Positions 1-11,435 of a stretch of 64,000 nt of DNA are shown here, in pieces. The notes under the pieces are model-generated. The model had not been told where the DNA came from. It ran no database searches and saw only the letters and a list, made by a program, of their open reading frames with translations. Position 1 is the stretch's first letter. Each line of letters begins with the position of its first letter. Source of the DNA: Acanthacorydalis orientalis (lineage: Eukaryota; Arthropoda; Insecta; Megaloptera; Corydalidae); NCBI GenBank assembly GCA_034766995.1, contig CM068315.1, forward strand, positions 46,649,162 to 46,713,161. Reading direction: 5' to 3'. The position numbers were made by a program, and so were the translations under genes.

Positions 1-1050
1 TTATACATTGTGAAATGTGTTTGGAAGTGTATAAACTTTTTTCTTGTGTTCAATTAAAAAGTTTATCGTCAGTTTATTGTTAACCGCTGTGAATGTTTAT
101 ACGCGTAGTGAATGTTTCATCAAATGCAGTGTGTTTTCATTTGATTCAAATTTTAGGAAGCACTCATCAATGAATTATATCGTATTTAATATACGACTAT
201 TCTGGAACTGGAAAAATTGCTCTTAATACCAATGAGGAAAGCTATTGTATATGTGATATATAGTATATATGTGTCTGTGTCTATGTATGTGTATGTATAT
301 ATACATGTATGTATGCATATATATATATATATATAATATATATCTGTGTGTATGTGTAATATATATATATATATGTATGTATATATATACATACATACAT
401 ACATATTACAGGCGCAAACACATAAAGTCAAGCATTAATATTCCATTCTTACATTGATATACTGGTAAGTACTGTTCATGCATCAGTATCAGTGCAATGA
501 ACTATACATTTATCGTACTTTTTTACTTATCCTGTATAATTTTATTTTTATATAAAAAATTCCTATTGCGTTACTTGCATTGCCCTTATTAACTTATTAC
601 CGTATCCATATGTTCTCTCCTTTAAATGGGGTATGTTTTATTACAATCAAAATTATTTGATTTTGGGTACGAAACTCCTTCCCTTCCAAAAAGTAAATTG
701 TGACTGAAAAATAAATACCAGGAGGCCAACCATTTTGTAATGGTTTTTTAATATTTTTAAATCGTATAATGAAATTAACTTTTTAAATAAGGAATAAATT
801 TTTGTCAATTGAATACACTTGAAATTAATACTTATTATAAGTTATTAACAATTGCATGCATTTTACAAAATTGATTTGTGCCCCGAATATTTCTTTCAAA
901 TCTCGATACTTTTTGATAAACAATGCATATATAATCTATGTATGTATACATACACTAATTAGTATACAACTCAAAATATACAATCGTTACATAGCTTAAT
1001 TCCATTTGCTAAAGATTGAAAGAAATGATTTGAAAATATTTATTTTTCAG
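1..1050. other. intron-like DNA before the first exon
   Basis: AT-rich, with a TA/TATG microsatellite at about 262-406. Short open frames here are TA artefacts. No exon, BTB segment or promoter could be recognised. Confidence 0.7.
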
Positions 1051-1280
1051 TCAAAATGATGCCATCTTTATCAACTTTTATTCCAATCGCTTTACAACAA
1101 TATAAATGTCCCAGATGTTCTCGAACATACAACTTACATTATACTCTCGATCGTCATATGCGTTTTGAGTGTGGCGTTGAAAAGAAGTTTGTTTGTAATA
1201 TATGTAAAAGAAAATTTTCTAGGCGCGACACGTTACGTACTCATGAACGTAAATTTAATCATTGTAATTTTAAAACTTAA
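1051..1280 (+). CDS. lola: lola variable terminal exon (zinc-finger pair), first in window
   Basis: Alternative last coding exon of the BTB zinc-finger transcription factor Lola; spliced behind the shared BTB exons it would give one nuclear DNA-binding isoform. The acceptor tatttttcag ends at 1050; bases tc complete a split codon, then 75 codons and TAA follow. Numbering from the first whole codon, finger 1 is C19, C22, H35, C40 (C2HC, ending in the family's FECG) and finger 2 is C48, C51, H64, H70, with a wide H-x5-H. The lead of 18 residues is mostly uncharged. The ATG at 1056 is internal and need not be a start. The next intact exon is 3.3 kb away, with two eroded remnants between. Confidence 0.93.
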
Positions 1281-1403
1281 TAATTTGACTATTATTTAAT
1301 ACATCAATATGAAACTAAAGTACAGCGATAGATAAAACAAGTGATTGTGAGATAAAACCAATAGATTAATTAAATGTGATACAGTAAACTAACCAATTCC
1401 ATA

Positions 1404-1445
<42 letters not shown>

Positions 1446-1938
1446 ATATATGAATGTATTTTGTACGTGTTGATGATGTTTTACATTTATCAGAGAAAGA
1501 TTAGTATTTAACATATCTACACTGTTTTTAAATTATGTAAATATGATTGTAATTAGATATTTTTAATGTGGAGTTTTTATTTTCTACTTAGAGTAAAAAA
1601 TTAGGCATAATTCATAATCCATTAACCAAATTTATTCTGATATATTATTATACAGTAAGAAATTAAAAATTGTGATATGAATGTCTCATTGTGCCTCACC
1701 AAATTCTATAAAGTGTAAGCTCTTCTCTTAATATAACGGTAATACTCTAGTAATTAACGTCATAAGGTATCCTGTTCGCTAAGCGTTCATTACTTTTTCT
1801 TCAATTTGGAGTAATACCTTTTGCACTCGTCATTATATAGTAATTTAGTAGTTTCATTTTAAATGCTTAAAGTAATACTTAAAAACAATGGCAGATAGAA
1901 AAAATAGACATTTATGTGCAGAAAATTTTACACGTACA

Positions 1939-1998
<60 letters not shown>

Positions 1999-2483
1999 CA
2001 CTGCACACATATTAAATGATTTGCATATATCATTCGTACATCAACTCATATCCTTTTTAACTTAAAAATAAATTGTAACATTTTCGATTTGAGCTACTTT
2101 CAAAACTTAACAATTTATGTATGGTTGTTTTACGGTGACTGTACACAGGTTTCGTTTCATTACAGGTCTATACAGACATTTTTTAAAAGTATTTAATTAT
2201 TATAACCTAGATGTTTTCATTCTAATATAAAATTTACTTATTCCAAGAGTGCAAAAGAATATAAGTAAGAAATTAACAAAATACATTCAGAAGATATATA
2301 AAATTATATTTTATGTATATATTATGGCAGTGTAGGTACTAACTACCAAAATAAGATTTGTATGTATATCTAATTATAAACGCTATTTAGCCAGGATGAT
2401 ATATATATATATATATATGGATGTACGTACATATATATATATACACATATACACTGGTTATGTATGTGTGTATGTAAAGTATA

Positions 2484-2662
2484 TCGGACTCTGTATAACA
2501 CCGAAAGCACAATTTAAGATAAAAATCATACTGGAAAATTATTCAAACCCGTCCAAAAAGAAGTTTCTGATGGCTGCTACTAGAGGTGTACGATCAATCC
2601 GCCAGCTACTACAGTATGTGAGGATACAGGAAGTTCTTTTTATTGCCAAAATATTAGTATAA
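2484..2662 (+). pseudogene. possible eroded lola finger 2, run into by (TA)n
   Basis: The reading CITPKAQFKIKIILENY, starting at 2492, aligns without gaps to finger 2 of the 49106 exon (CIVCSSQFKRKYHLQQH), with second Cys changed to Pro and first His to Tyr. The sequence just before (VKYIGL) fits the linker. What would be finger 1 is replaced by a TA/TG microsatellite (2399-2470). The frame stays open to 2662 with a basic tail (SKKKF, RGVRSIRQLL). Found by eye, so bias toward zinc-finger patterns is possible. Confidence 0.4.
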
Positions 2663-2873
2663 TTTATTCTTCCAAATTGTTTATTCGAAATTAAATTCCT
2701 GTTTTCTTTAGTTTTCTTATTTTTTTTTTGTTTTGTTCTTAAAATGTTAACACTTTAAATTTAAAATTTTAGTCAATTTTATTATCATATTTATTAATGT
2801 TTACTTTTGTTTTATAATAAAAAAGATGACAAAAAATACTATTAGCGTTGTTATTTCCCCCTTTTATTCTAGA

Positions 2874-2963
2874 TATGAATGTGGACCACTAAATAAAGAG
2901 TGCATTTTGTATGTAGATTTTAGGACCTATTTTTATCAGTAGTTGAAGTCAACAATTGAATAC
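2874..2963 (+). pseudogene. eroded lola exon (linker and finger 2)
   Basis: YECGPLNKECILYVDFRTYFYQ read from 2874 in two parts matches the end of finger 1, the linker and finger 2 of exons such as 31053 (NECGRPPRCRC, NFATYF). The second Cys of finger 2 is now Tyr, TAG at 2940 follows YFYQ, and beyond it LKSTIEY sits where the two His should be. The N-terminal half of finger 1 is gone. An AG at 2871-2872 lies just before by chance. Confidence 0.5.
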
Positions 2964-4559
2964 AGGAATAAAAATTAGTTCATTATTCTTTAAGAAGCGT
3001 TTCAAATATCTTAAATTTGGATTTTAAATATTTTTTATTTGTAAATTTAACTTTATTAATATCAACTTGAGTTAATAATCAAAGAATAAAATATATTTTT
3101 ATTCCAAAATGGGGATGGTTACATTCACATTTCAGGTTTTCAGAATTTGAAGTATGTAAATGTATTGAAGAAGGTAAGTAAAATTTTCATATTTAATAGT
3201 GGACATATTTGTAATACATATGTAAATGTATATATACGTGTCATACTTATCTTTACATGCATAATTTTGTGTGGACAAATTGAAAATATAAATATTATAA
3301 ATGTGACCACTGTTAAAACAAAGAAGTTAATGCATGAATGTATAATCATAAATTTCATAAAAAAAATGTGCTGAAACTGTTAGGAAATAAGCTCGTATTT
3401 TACAATTGTTCATGTATATTTTAATGAAAATATTTTTTTAGAGTAATTCCACTTAATACAAATCATTGGAATTTCGAATACGTGTTTGCTAGTAATACTA
3501 ATTTGCCAATAAATTTTATAATTAAGTAGTGTAGTAACATAATAGTATTACTAACAGTTTTTGTCGAAATATTACTGGATTATAAATTAAATATATAACT
3601 TAACTGGTTAATTTTCATTTACGTCTTAAGTGTTTAAAGTAACAAAATATAAGCAAACAGTAATACAGTTACATCGTGCCATGATTTGTTATTTACTACA
3701 GATTTTTTAAATATTTCCAGTCTAAAGTTTTCTTGTTGGTTTGTTTTGTTGTAAGTAATTAAATGTTAATATATTCAAAATAATAGTTACGCACTTAAAA
3801 ACTACTGTTAGTTTTAAAGTAAGTTTTATTTTACAACATAATGCTTTTCGAAGATACTGCTGTTTTAAGTGGCATTTCATGAAATTGGTATTTGGCAACT
3901 TCATGTGTGTATGTGTATATATATATATATATATGTATGTATATATGTATATTTCACATACTGAAGATTCAGTTAAATTGTTTATTGATCATATAAATAT
4001 TAGGGTTGAGGAGTACATAATTAAAACTTCTGATATTAGTATTGATTTCTATTATAATTATGAATTTAGAATTTATACTCAGTTTATATGAAATTGAAAT
4101 TAGATTTAATTAATGGTATATTAAAGAGAAAAAACATGGCTTTTTTTAATATCAAATACACCACCATTTTTGTGTACTTTAGTTCATTACGTACCATCTT
4201 TAATTTTCTTTTGAAAAAAAATAGTCAACTATTGTTTTTTGTTTCAATTAGAATTACATTGCATGGAAGTGCTTATTTTTTCATTATATTAAAATTATCG
4301 CGTTTCTATTCGTATGATAAAATATTTTTTGCACATTATTTGTAATTATATATACATATATATATGTATGTACATATATATAATATATATAATTGATTAG
4401 AATTTTCCATGTCTTAATTTGACTTAAATTAGAAAATTGTTATTTGTTGAAAGAAGAATTACAAAATGAAAGTTTTTGGGTTTCATAATTGATATTAAAG
4501 TTTAGAAAAAAATAGGATTTGACTTTGTTCCAAATACAGCTTAGATCTCTCGCTTCCAG

Positions 4560-4795
4560 ACGGATTGGATTCTATGGAGATGTGGTGCGAATCAATACCA
4601 TCAGAAGTTAGATTAATGTTATTTTGCTGCCAAAAATGTGGCCGCAGATATAAACATCGAGGCAACCTCCGAAGGCACGTGAACTACGAATGTGGAAAAG
4701 AGGCAACTTTCCAGTGTATACACTGTGCTAGATGTTTTCACCAACAATCAAATCTTAAACGGCATATAGACTCCCAACATAAATATATTGACTGA
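4560..4795 (+). CDS. lola: lola variable terminal exon (zinc-finger pair)
   Basis: Zinc-finger terminal exon of Lola. Two AGs are close together: aatacag ending at 4539 and cgcttccag ending at 4559. Only 4559 gives the two-base split codon (ac) shared by all other exons, so 4560 is chosen; use of 4539 would shift the frame. 77 codons, stop TGA at 4793. Finger 1 is C23, C26, H39, C44, preceded by an extra Cys (C22); finger 2 is C52, C55, H68, H73. The finger 1 helix region is very basic (RRYKHRGNLRRH), as expected for DNA contact. The linker GKEATFQ is typical. AATAAA at 4955-4960 is a candidate polyadenylation signal. Confidence 0.92.
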
Positions 4796-5598
4796 CTAAT
4801 TATTTCGAAAATATAAATTCGAGAGATAATTTGTTCCTATTAGTTTTTTTTTCATGTGGATATATACGTTTAATTTTTTTTTAAAATTTCAATACTCTAG
4901 TCGAAGTAATTTTATTTTTTTTATCGCCCACAGATGCTTAAAAAAATATTTTTTAATAAAAACCATTAAAATTTTTGAATCAATGTTTTTGTTTATTTGG
5001 TTTTACCGTTAATTTTTTTCATTTTTTGCTTTTAAAAACTGTTACTTTTATAATTTCACTTGTAATTTTATATAAGAAATATTACCATCGACGGTAATTG
5101 TTATAACGACTACTAAGTATTAACGAATATGTAAAACTTTAAAGTACAAATTTAAGCAAATACCATTAATATGAAGTGTAAATTTCAGATTTTCGGTTCG
5201 AGTTCCGTATTACAAAGTAAAACGTGACGCAAACATGTCTGATCTTTTTCTTAATTATTTCATAATTTTAAGTATAGCTATTTTTCTGTATTTATTTACA
5301 ACTATGTACAAAACTAATTTTATATTTCATCAATTGATTTAAATGTTTTGAGTTTTTTCTTTTTTTTTTTTAATTTTCAGAAAGACCATTTAGGTATAAA
5401 ATTTATGATTTTCTGATTTCGAAATAAAGACCACATTTCAATACCAGAAAAAATATATTGAATAATTGAGACGTAAACAAATTTTAATTTAATATTAAGT
5501 ATATTCGCTTGCGGTATAACTTTTGTAACTGAAATTACTAAACACTTATATTGGTTCCATACATATTTTATATGAACATTAATTCACACGTGTATATA

Positions 5599-5631
<33 letters not shown>

Positions 5632-5653
5632 GGTGATCAAATTGAAACTTTTA

Positions 5654-5740
5654 AATATTAGGCTGGTAGGAAAGTAATTGCGGTTTATGACCTTCAAATT
5701 CATATACATTATCGCAATTATTTTCCTATAGCCTAATATT
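5654..5740. mobile_element. short mariner-type inverted-repeat element (MITE)
   Basis: An 87-base unit with terminal inverted repeats of 28-29 bases: 5654-5682 (aatattaggctggtaggaaa...) and 5713-5740, differing at about two places and one indel. The ends (TTAGGCTGGTAGGAAAGTAA type) resemble mariner terminal repeats of the TTAGGTTGGCAAAAAAGTAA kind known from insects, and TA-rich borders fit a TA target. It has no coding capacity, so it is a non-autonomous remnant. Confidence 0.7.
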
Positions 5741-6583
5741 TATAGTTAAGTTGTTTGATTTAAAATAAGGTATTGAAATATGGGTTTAGGTATCCAAAAT
5801 AAATATTTGTTTGTTTTATATATGATCGTTTTGAAATATCAAAATAACTTTTCTGCGGTCATGTGTAATATAATACAATGAATTTTATTAATAATCCCAT
5901 AGCATTGTATAATTCCTTCTAACGACCATTTATGTATCGTTATTATATATATTTTTTTTATTTTTAATACTTTTTAAACTATACACTTGATAAAATTCTA
6001 CAAAGTTTGATTACAGTAAAAGCAAAATAGTTAGCACAATTGTCATATATGGTAAAGCTTGTTGCGTAAAAACATAAAATTCGTATTTTTCAACATAAAG
6101 CAGTTTTTGTTTTTGACTTTGTTAGAAACGTTATTGTTTTCCTTAGACATTTCAATTGTTTCCTATTTTCAATTCTTAATTATTTTTCATAGTATTTTTT
6201 TATGGTATCGTTCTTATTTAATTGACGAAATGAAAAACTTATAGTATATTTGTTGAAAAGTATGTGAATGTGCAGTACTGTGCTTTTAAAAAAAGGTATT
6301 TAAATTCAAACATGATAAAAAGATTCTTTCATTGTAATAAACAAAAATATTAATATTTCTGTGACATGAACATTTTTAAATTTATTTGGACTGTTAATTC
6401 TTGCATTAAAAATCGGTACCAGTATGTCTTGTTTTCGTTAAGAGTGAAGAAAAACATGTCTAGTCTATAATGTAATTTGTTTTAGTAATAAATTATATTT
6501 GTATGATACGAACTATTGATTGCTGTAATATTGAATATTAAAATTTAATCGTACCTTTGTATACACAATTTTAAGTTTTTCAG

Positions 6584-6651
6584 GGAAACATGCATCATCG
6601 TGGGAGAAGTTTGAAGTAAAAATTAACCTCTGTAATTTATATTCGTTCTGA
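6584..6651 (+). pseudogene. possible eroded lola exon
   Basis: After the in-phase acceptor ttaagtttttcag (ends 6583; split codon gg) come 21 codons and TGA: KHASSWEKFEVKINLCNLYSF in outline. The H-x4-W spacing fits a finger 1 end with Cys to Trp, and CNLY-SF fits a finger 2 start with Cys to Tyr. The Cys half of finger 1 is absent. Short, so confidence is low. Confidence 0.3.
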
Positions 6652-7344
6652 CATATTTTGATCGATACGACTCATATTTTTGATAGTCTATACTGTTTTT
6701 AAATAAGTTTCATAACCTTAATTTAAAATAATTATAAATGAATGAGTATTTTTGTTATTGATTTTTGAAACTTCACACATTTCAAAATTTAAGTATTTGT
6801 TATACATATAATTTATATTCCTAGATTAAAACTTGAGTAAAATAAAAAATTATTAAAATAATTTAAATAGTAATTTATAAAAATTTAAGTAGATTTGAAA
6901 ATTTCCAAAAAACATGTCTCACAATAAAAGTTTTACTATGTTGAATTTAATATAAATGTAAAAAATACATAAATATAAGTTATGATTCTATTGAGAATTA
7001 TGTAAGTTTTGGAAATTTTAAATAGTTAAATTTGCTTAATATGTTGAAATAAAAATGTCCTGTTAATGCTTTATTTTTTTGTGAATAATTATTACATTTA
7101 TTTATGTTCATCAAATGCGTCATGATTACTATCAAAAATTGCGTCATTTAATTTATGTTAATTATAACATGTCTATTTGTTATACTTTAAAAATAATTGA
7201 AATATCTCAAATAAAACAGTTCAAAACAATCATTAATTTTATGATAGTTTCGCATGAAAATAAATTGTAAAGCGTCACATTGGAAACCAAACAAAAGTTT
7301 TAACTTCAGTTTTTACTTTTCCTATTTCTTTTCATTTGTTTCAG

Positions 7345-7643
7345 TTATTCCGTTTTATTTATTTGAGTCTGCATTGATCGAAGATTGCAATCAAATGCAA
7401 CCCGCCGGTGAAAATGTCTGTAACAATCCTAGACCGAATAAGAAAGCTGCTATATGCCCTCATTGTGGTAAAATCTATTCATTAAAAGCAAATATGTTAC
7501 GTCATTTAAAACAAGTATATGAACAAGCTATGAATAAGAAGATGAAGTGTCATTTGTGTCCAAAAAGTTATTCGCGTAGTGACGTTTTATTATTACATAA
7601 AAGAAATGTTCATTCTGCGGAACATAATTTTGATTCTAATTAA
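7345..7643 (+). CDS. lola: lola variable terminal exon; finger 1 lacks its fourth zinc ligand
   Basis: Terminal Lola exon after a long tract and ttgtttcag ending at 7344; split codon tt, 98 codons, stop TAA. Finger 1 has C37, C40 and H53, but the place of the last ligand holds tyrosine (H53-LKQV-Y58), one base from His. Finger 2 is complete: C68, C71, H84, H89. The linker between fingers is longer than usual and lacks the ECGK motif. The lead of 36 residues has several acidic and Cys residues (IEDC, NVC). The dead exon at 10680 is its closest relative in the window and keeps His in the corresponding place. AATAAA is at 7931-7936. Confidence 0.88.
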
Positions 7644-8369
7644 TATATCCGTTCACCAATGCTATTAAATTGTGAAAAATACACATTGAGATTGGACTTT
7701 AAAAAATGTATATCAGTTAAAAATCTTTTGTTGATAGTTATATAAATACATATTCATTTTTTTATTGGTTCTATTTGCGATTTAGCCATTCGATATTTTA
7801 CTAACTTTAACTATATATTTTTTATTTAAGTAGTTTGAATATAGACGATGCTGTGCTTCTTACAAATATAACTGATAAAAAAATATTAATTATTTAATTA
7901 AATGTTACTATACCAAATACGTTATTTGAAAATAAAAAATTATTTTAATGTTATAATTGTACATTTTTGTCGATATCAAAGTGTATATATATGCTGTTCT
8001 TTGATCGTCCATTCCTTAAATGATCAATGAAAAACTCCTCATTGTTTAAAAAGAGTGCTTTCATGGTTCAAAAATGCGTTGATGTAAAAGGTTGTATGGA
8101 AATTCTGAGGTAGATTCGTAAATAGATTTATGTATATATTTATCGTATGGATAGATGGTCACATAACGCTGATTATTACAAGTGATTAGAGAAGGATCAA
8201 TATTGTTATATTTAAATATTATTTGTGACCACGTGAAGTGTTTCTTTATATTTTGGAAATTGTAAGAGTTTGTATACGAGTGTATAATTCAGTTTTGTTT
8301 TTTTTTTTTTTTTTGTTACATTTGTATTGAGTATCGATATAAGTATAAATTTATACATACTTACATGCG

Positions 8370-8430
<61 letters not shown>

Positions 8431-8689
8431 GTGCAATCACATACATTTATTATTTCTTAACACTCTAAGCTTCATAGTGAGTTAGTACTTGGGAACACAA
8501 CTGTTTCAACCTAAGTATAATAACGCAAAATGTTTTTACAAACCACAATATTTGCTGATAGTAATTATCAGTATATATTAATACTACATACACATATAGA
8601 TTAAAGCAGTGTATATATGAAATAAATTTGAATTTTTTGTACAAATACTAAAAACAAATTTATGACGTATATATATTTTTTATTTTTAG
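7644..8689. other. interval between exons 7345 and 8690
   Basis: 3' end of the 7345 exon (AATAAA 7931) and a long (TA)n at 8375-8430. No transposase remnant was seen before the piggyBac-like exon. Confidence 0.6.
8375..8430. repeat. (TA)n microsatellite
   Basis: About 28 TA units upstream of the piggyBac-like exon. Confidence 0.95.
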
Positions 8690-8928
8690 CGAAGTACTTA
8701 TTATTTCAAACCAACGTTGAATGCAGTTTACCAAAAAGAATTATCCATACATTACAGAAAAAAGAAGGACCTGTTAGAAATACGAGAAGAGCATGCACAA
8801 ACTGTTATAAAACATTGAAGGGTGATAGAAGTCTTAAAAGAAAATTCGTCAAAAAAGTAAGCACTTTCTGTCAAGAGTGCAATAAACATATGTGTTTACC
8901 ATGCTTTAACATTGTACACATAACGTAA
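8690..8928 (+). CDS. lola: candidate lola terminal exon carrying a piggyBac-type cysteine-rich domain
   Basis: 78 codons after the acceptor tttatttttag (ends 8689), with the same two-base split codon (cg) as the zinc-finger exons, stop TAA. It has no C2H2 finger. It shows C35-x2-C38, a 21-residue basic stretch, then C60-x2-C63-x4-C68-x2-C71-x4-H76, preceded by KKEGPVRNTRRAC. This layout matches the cross-brace zinc domain at the C-terminus of piggyBac transposases and derived genes (zf-Tnp_2 type), where it helps bind DNA. No transposase catalytic region or terminal repeats are visible nearby. Either a domesticated domain used as a Lola isoform tail, or a fragment of a dead element that happens to have an in-phase acceptor (chance 1 in 3). 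The domain call is firm in pattern; its use in lola is inference. Confidence 0.6.
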
Positions 8929-10118
8929 ATCTATGTAATTATTTTGTTAGTAGTCACAATTTTTTAATTTTTGTATGTAAAAAAGCCGTTTTTATGAAAT
9001 TCTTTACCAATAATCTACAATATAATTATTTCCTTGCCATTCACGTGTGTCATGGATTGTAGACATTTTATCGTTGGATATGGATGTGTAATTTGATTCC
9101 ATATGTTTTTCCAATTTTGTGTATTTAAGAAACACATTTTTTAATTGTGTTTATCACGCACATGTGGGTGACAATTTGCTTAGAGTGTTAAGTATGTTAC
9201 TTTCATATGTAAAATTTGTATTATATTGGTATCTTATTTGAAAGTATCTTAAATGAATAATCTATTTTTTCTGTACTTAATTCCAATTTCTCAATTGATA
9301 GCACGAGTTCGATGTTTTATAGTATTTTTTAAATAGGTTTTGCCAACTATTTTTCTTTGTCTTATTTAATTATTACAATACGAAGTAAAATACTTAAGTA
9401 AACTCAGTACGTCAAACTTTTTTTCTAATATGGTTTCAATATATCAATTCTTTAAGTATATATAAAGAGCATGTAAACTATTTAATGTTGAAATTGCATT
9501 TGTAATTGAATTTTTATAATATGAATATTAATTTAGTGTTATATCTAAAAAATGGCCAACATTGCCTATATATATACTCTTATGTTAAAAATAATTAAAA
9601 CTTTCTTGCGATATAAACAAGTATTAAAAAGTAATAATTATACTGGAAAATAAAAAAAAACGTATAAGAAGAAAATTATATTATTGAAGACAGTAGTACC
9701 AAATGTTTTAATATTAATATTTGGTAATATTAGTGTTTTCAGTTTATATGATTGTAATGATATTAACAAATTCATTTTTCAAAAACATTCTTTTCCTTCT
9801 AATTTAATTTAAAAAAAAAAATCAAATTTTTTTGATTGTTGATTCCTAATCCAAGTTTTTTTTTTAATTGTTGTGGTACATCTATATGCGAAACCAAATT
9901 GGGAGCTACATTATTAATTGAAATGTATAAATCGGCTGTTTTTTTAAAAAATTAAAACAATAGTTGTTTATATACTATTTTATTTGGTAATTATCTCAAA
10001 GTATTTTTTATATAAATTTCTATACACAACATTCCAAGTCGTGAGAATCAGTAAATACTTTTTAGTATCCCGAATTAATAAATTTTGTTTGATTTTTTTT
10101 ACCATGTTTTTATTCTAG

Positions 10119-10284
<166 letters not shown>

Positions 10285-10679
10285 TGTTAATAAAAAGATC
10301 AACTTATATATTCTAAAGCTCTGATTCAAGGCAGAGTTGATTCCTAATTAAAATATGTTTTCTTAAAAGTAACGTAATAAAATTAATTTGGGTATACAGT
10401 TTAGTTATTTTTTATTAATCATGATTCTTTCCCAAATCAAACTTTATGAAATGTCAATTCGTATAAAAATAGTCTATTGTCAATCTGGTATTGAAGATTT
10501 AAAATGTTTTTTAGTTATTGATAAGTAATGTAATTTGTGTACATTTATTGTAAAACAATTAAATGAAAATAAAATGCATTGAAGTTTTGATAAAAATATT
10601 TACACACTTATGATTGAAATACATTGAAGAAAATATTAATAAGACGATCCTCCTTTAAATCATTTTAATATTGTTTCAG

Positions 10680-10911
10680 TTTGTTTGCCTCTTTTATTTA
10701 TCGATCACGACAAGTAAAATAAAAGAAAATGAAGCTGTAAGCAGTATTATTGATTGTCCTAAATGTGGAAAAATATATAGTACAAAAAGAAGTATGATTA
10801 GACATTTTAGATAACATGATAAACGACAGAAGTTTTTATGTCTTATCTGTTGTAGAAGACAGTCGACAGGATAATTTACTTGTTCATTTGAGACGTGTTC
10901 ACAACTGCTAA
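10680..10911 (+). pseudogene. lola: dead lola exon (relative of 7345 exon)
   Basis: An acceptor (ttgtttcag, ends 10679) is followed by a recognisable finger pair that can no longer be translated. Finger 1 (CPKCGKIYSTKRSMIRH) starts at 10755 and resembles CPHCGKIYSLKANMLRH of the 7345 exon. TAA at 10812 interrupts it just after HFR. Finger 2 starts CLICC, then loses two bases near 10869, so DNLLVHLRRVH continues in another frame to TAA at 10909. The acceptor is also out of phase with the fingers: the lola phase runs into TAA at once in the lead. Three separate lesions, so not an isoform. Confidence 0.85.
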
Positions 10912-11375
10912 TAGAAATAAAATGTTGTTTTAGATATACAGATTAGAAATAAAATTAAAATTATAATCGAGCTTCATCGTGAAGTGTAATTTATTAGTGA
11001 TTTATTGTTGATATTTTTTTCTTGTTTCGTGTCGACTTGGGTGTTTTTTTTAAAAAAAAAACATTAAAAATTTATCTAAACGTTTCTGATACAAATTTGA
11101 TTATATATAATTATAAATTTGCTTCAAAAAATAACTAATATAATGTTAATGTCATTTTACTGACACATTTAAGTTATATATCAGCTGCGTAGTTTGTAGT
11201 ATGCCATTAATTTGTACTTATACACGAATTTAAAGCGATTATTCCACTTGTTTTCAAATGGTTTTTGTGTTCATTGTGTATAACGATCATAAGATCTCAG
11301 TTTGTTTTTTATTTATTTTTGACAGTCGAATTTTTAAATGTTAAATACTAATAGAGAAATATATAAATACGTTCG

Positions 11376-11435
<60 letters not shown>

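Larger units (their letters stand above)
1281..4559. other. interval between exons 1051 and 4560
   Basis: Holds (TA)n at 1409-1442, 1949-1995, 2399-2418, 3917-3950 and 4349-4393, and the remnants at 2484 and 2874. A possible 30-base micro-exon with good flanking splice signals (cag before 3144, AAG then GTAAGT from 3174) is noted. Otherwise nothing recognised. Confidence 0.6.
4796..7344. other. interval between exons 4560 and 7345
   Basis: Contains the mariner-type MITE at 5654, (TA)n at 5604-5632 and the remnant at 6584. T-tract plus cag sites at 5188 and 5383 open only short non-finger frames. No other gene. Confidence 0.6.

Noticed and set aside
186..457. Open frames of Tyr/Ile/Cys on both strands
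   Set aside because: They run through TA/TATG microsatellite and have no domain; the same holds for all Tyr-Ile frames across (TA)n arrays.
4540..4559. Earlier acceptor for the 4560 exon
   Set aside because: The AG at 4539 enters in a different phase from all 26 exons; 4559 is in phase.
5189..5450. Two T-rich acceptors (5188, 5383) in lola phase
   Set aside because: They open only about 10 and 14 codons with no Cys/His pattern; such short frames are expected by chance.
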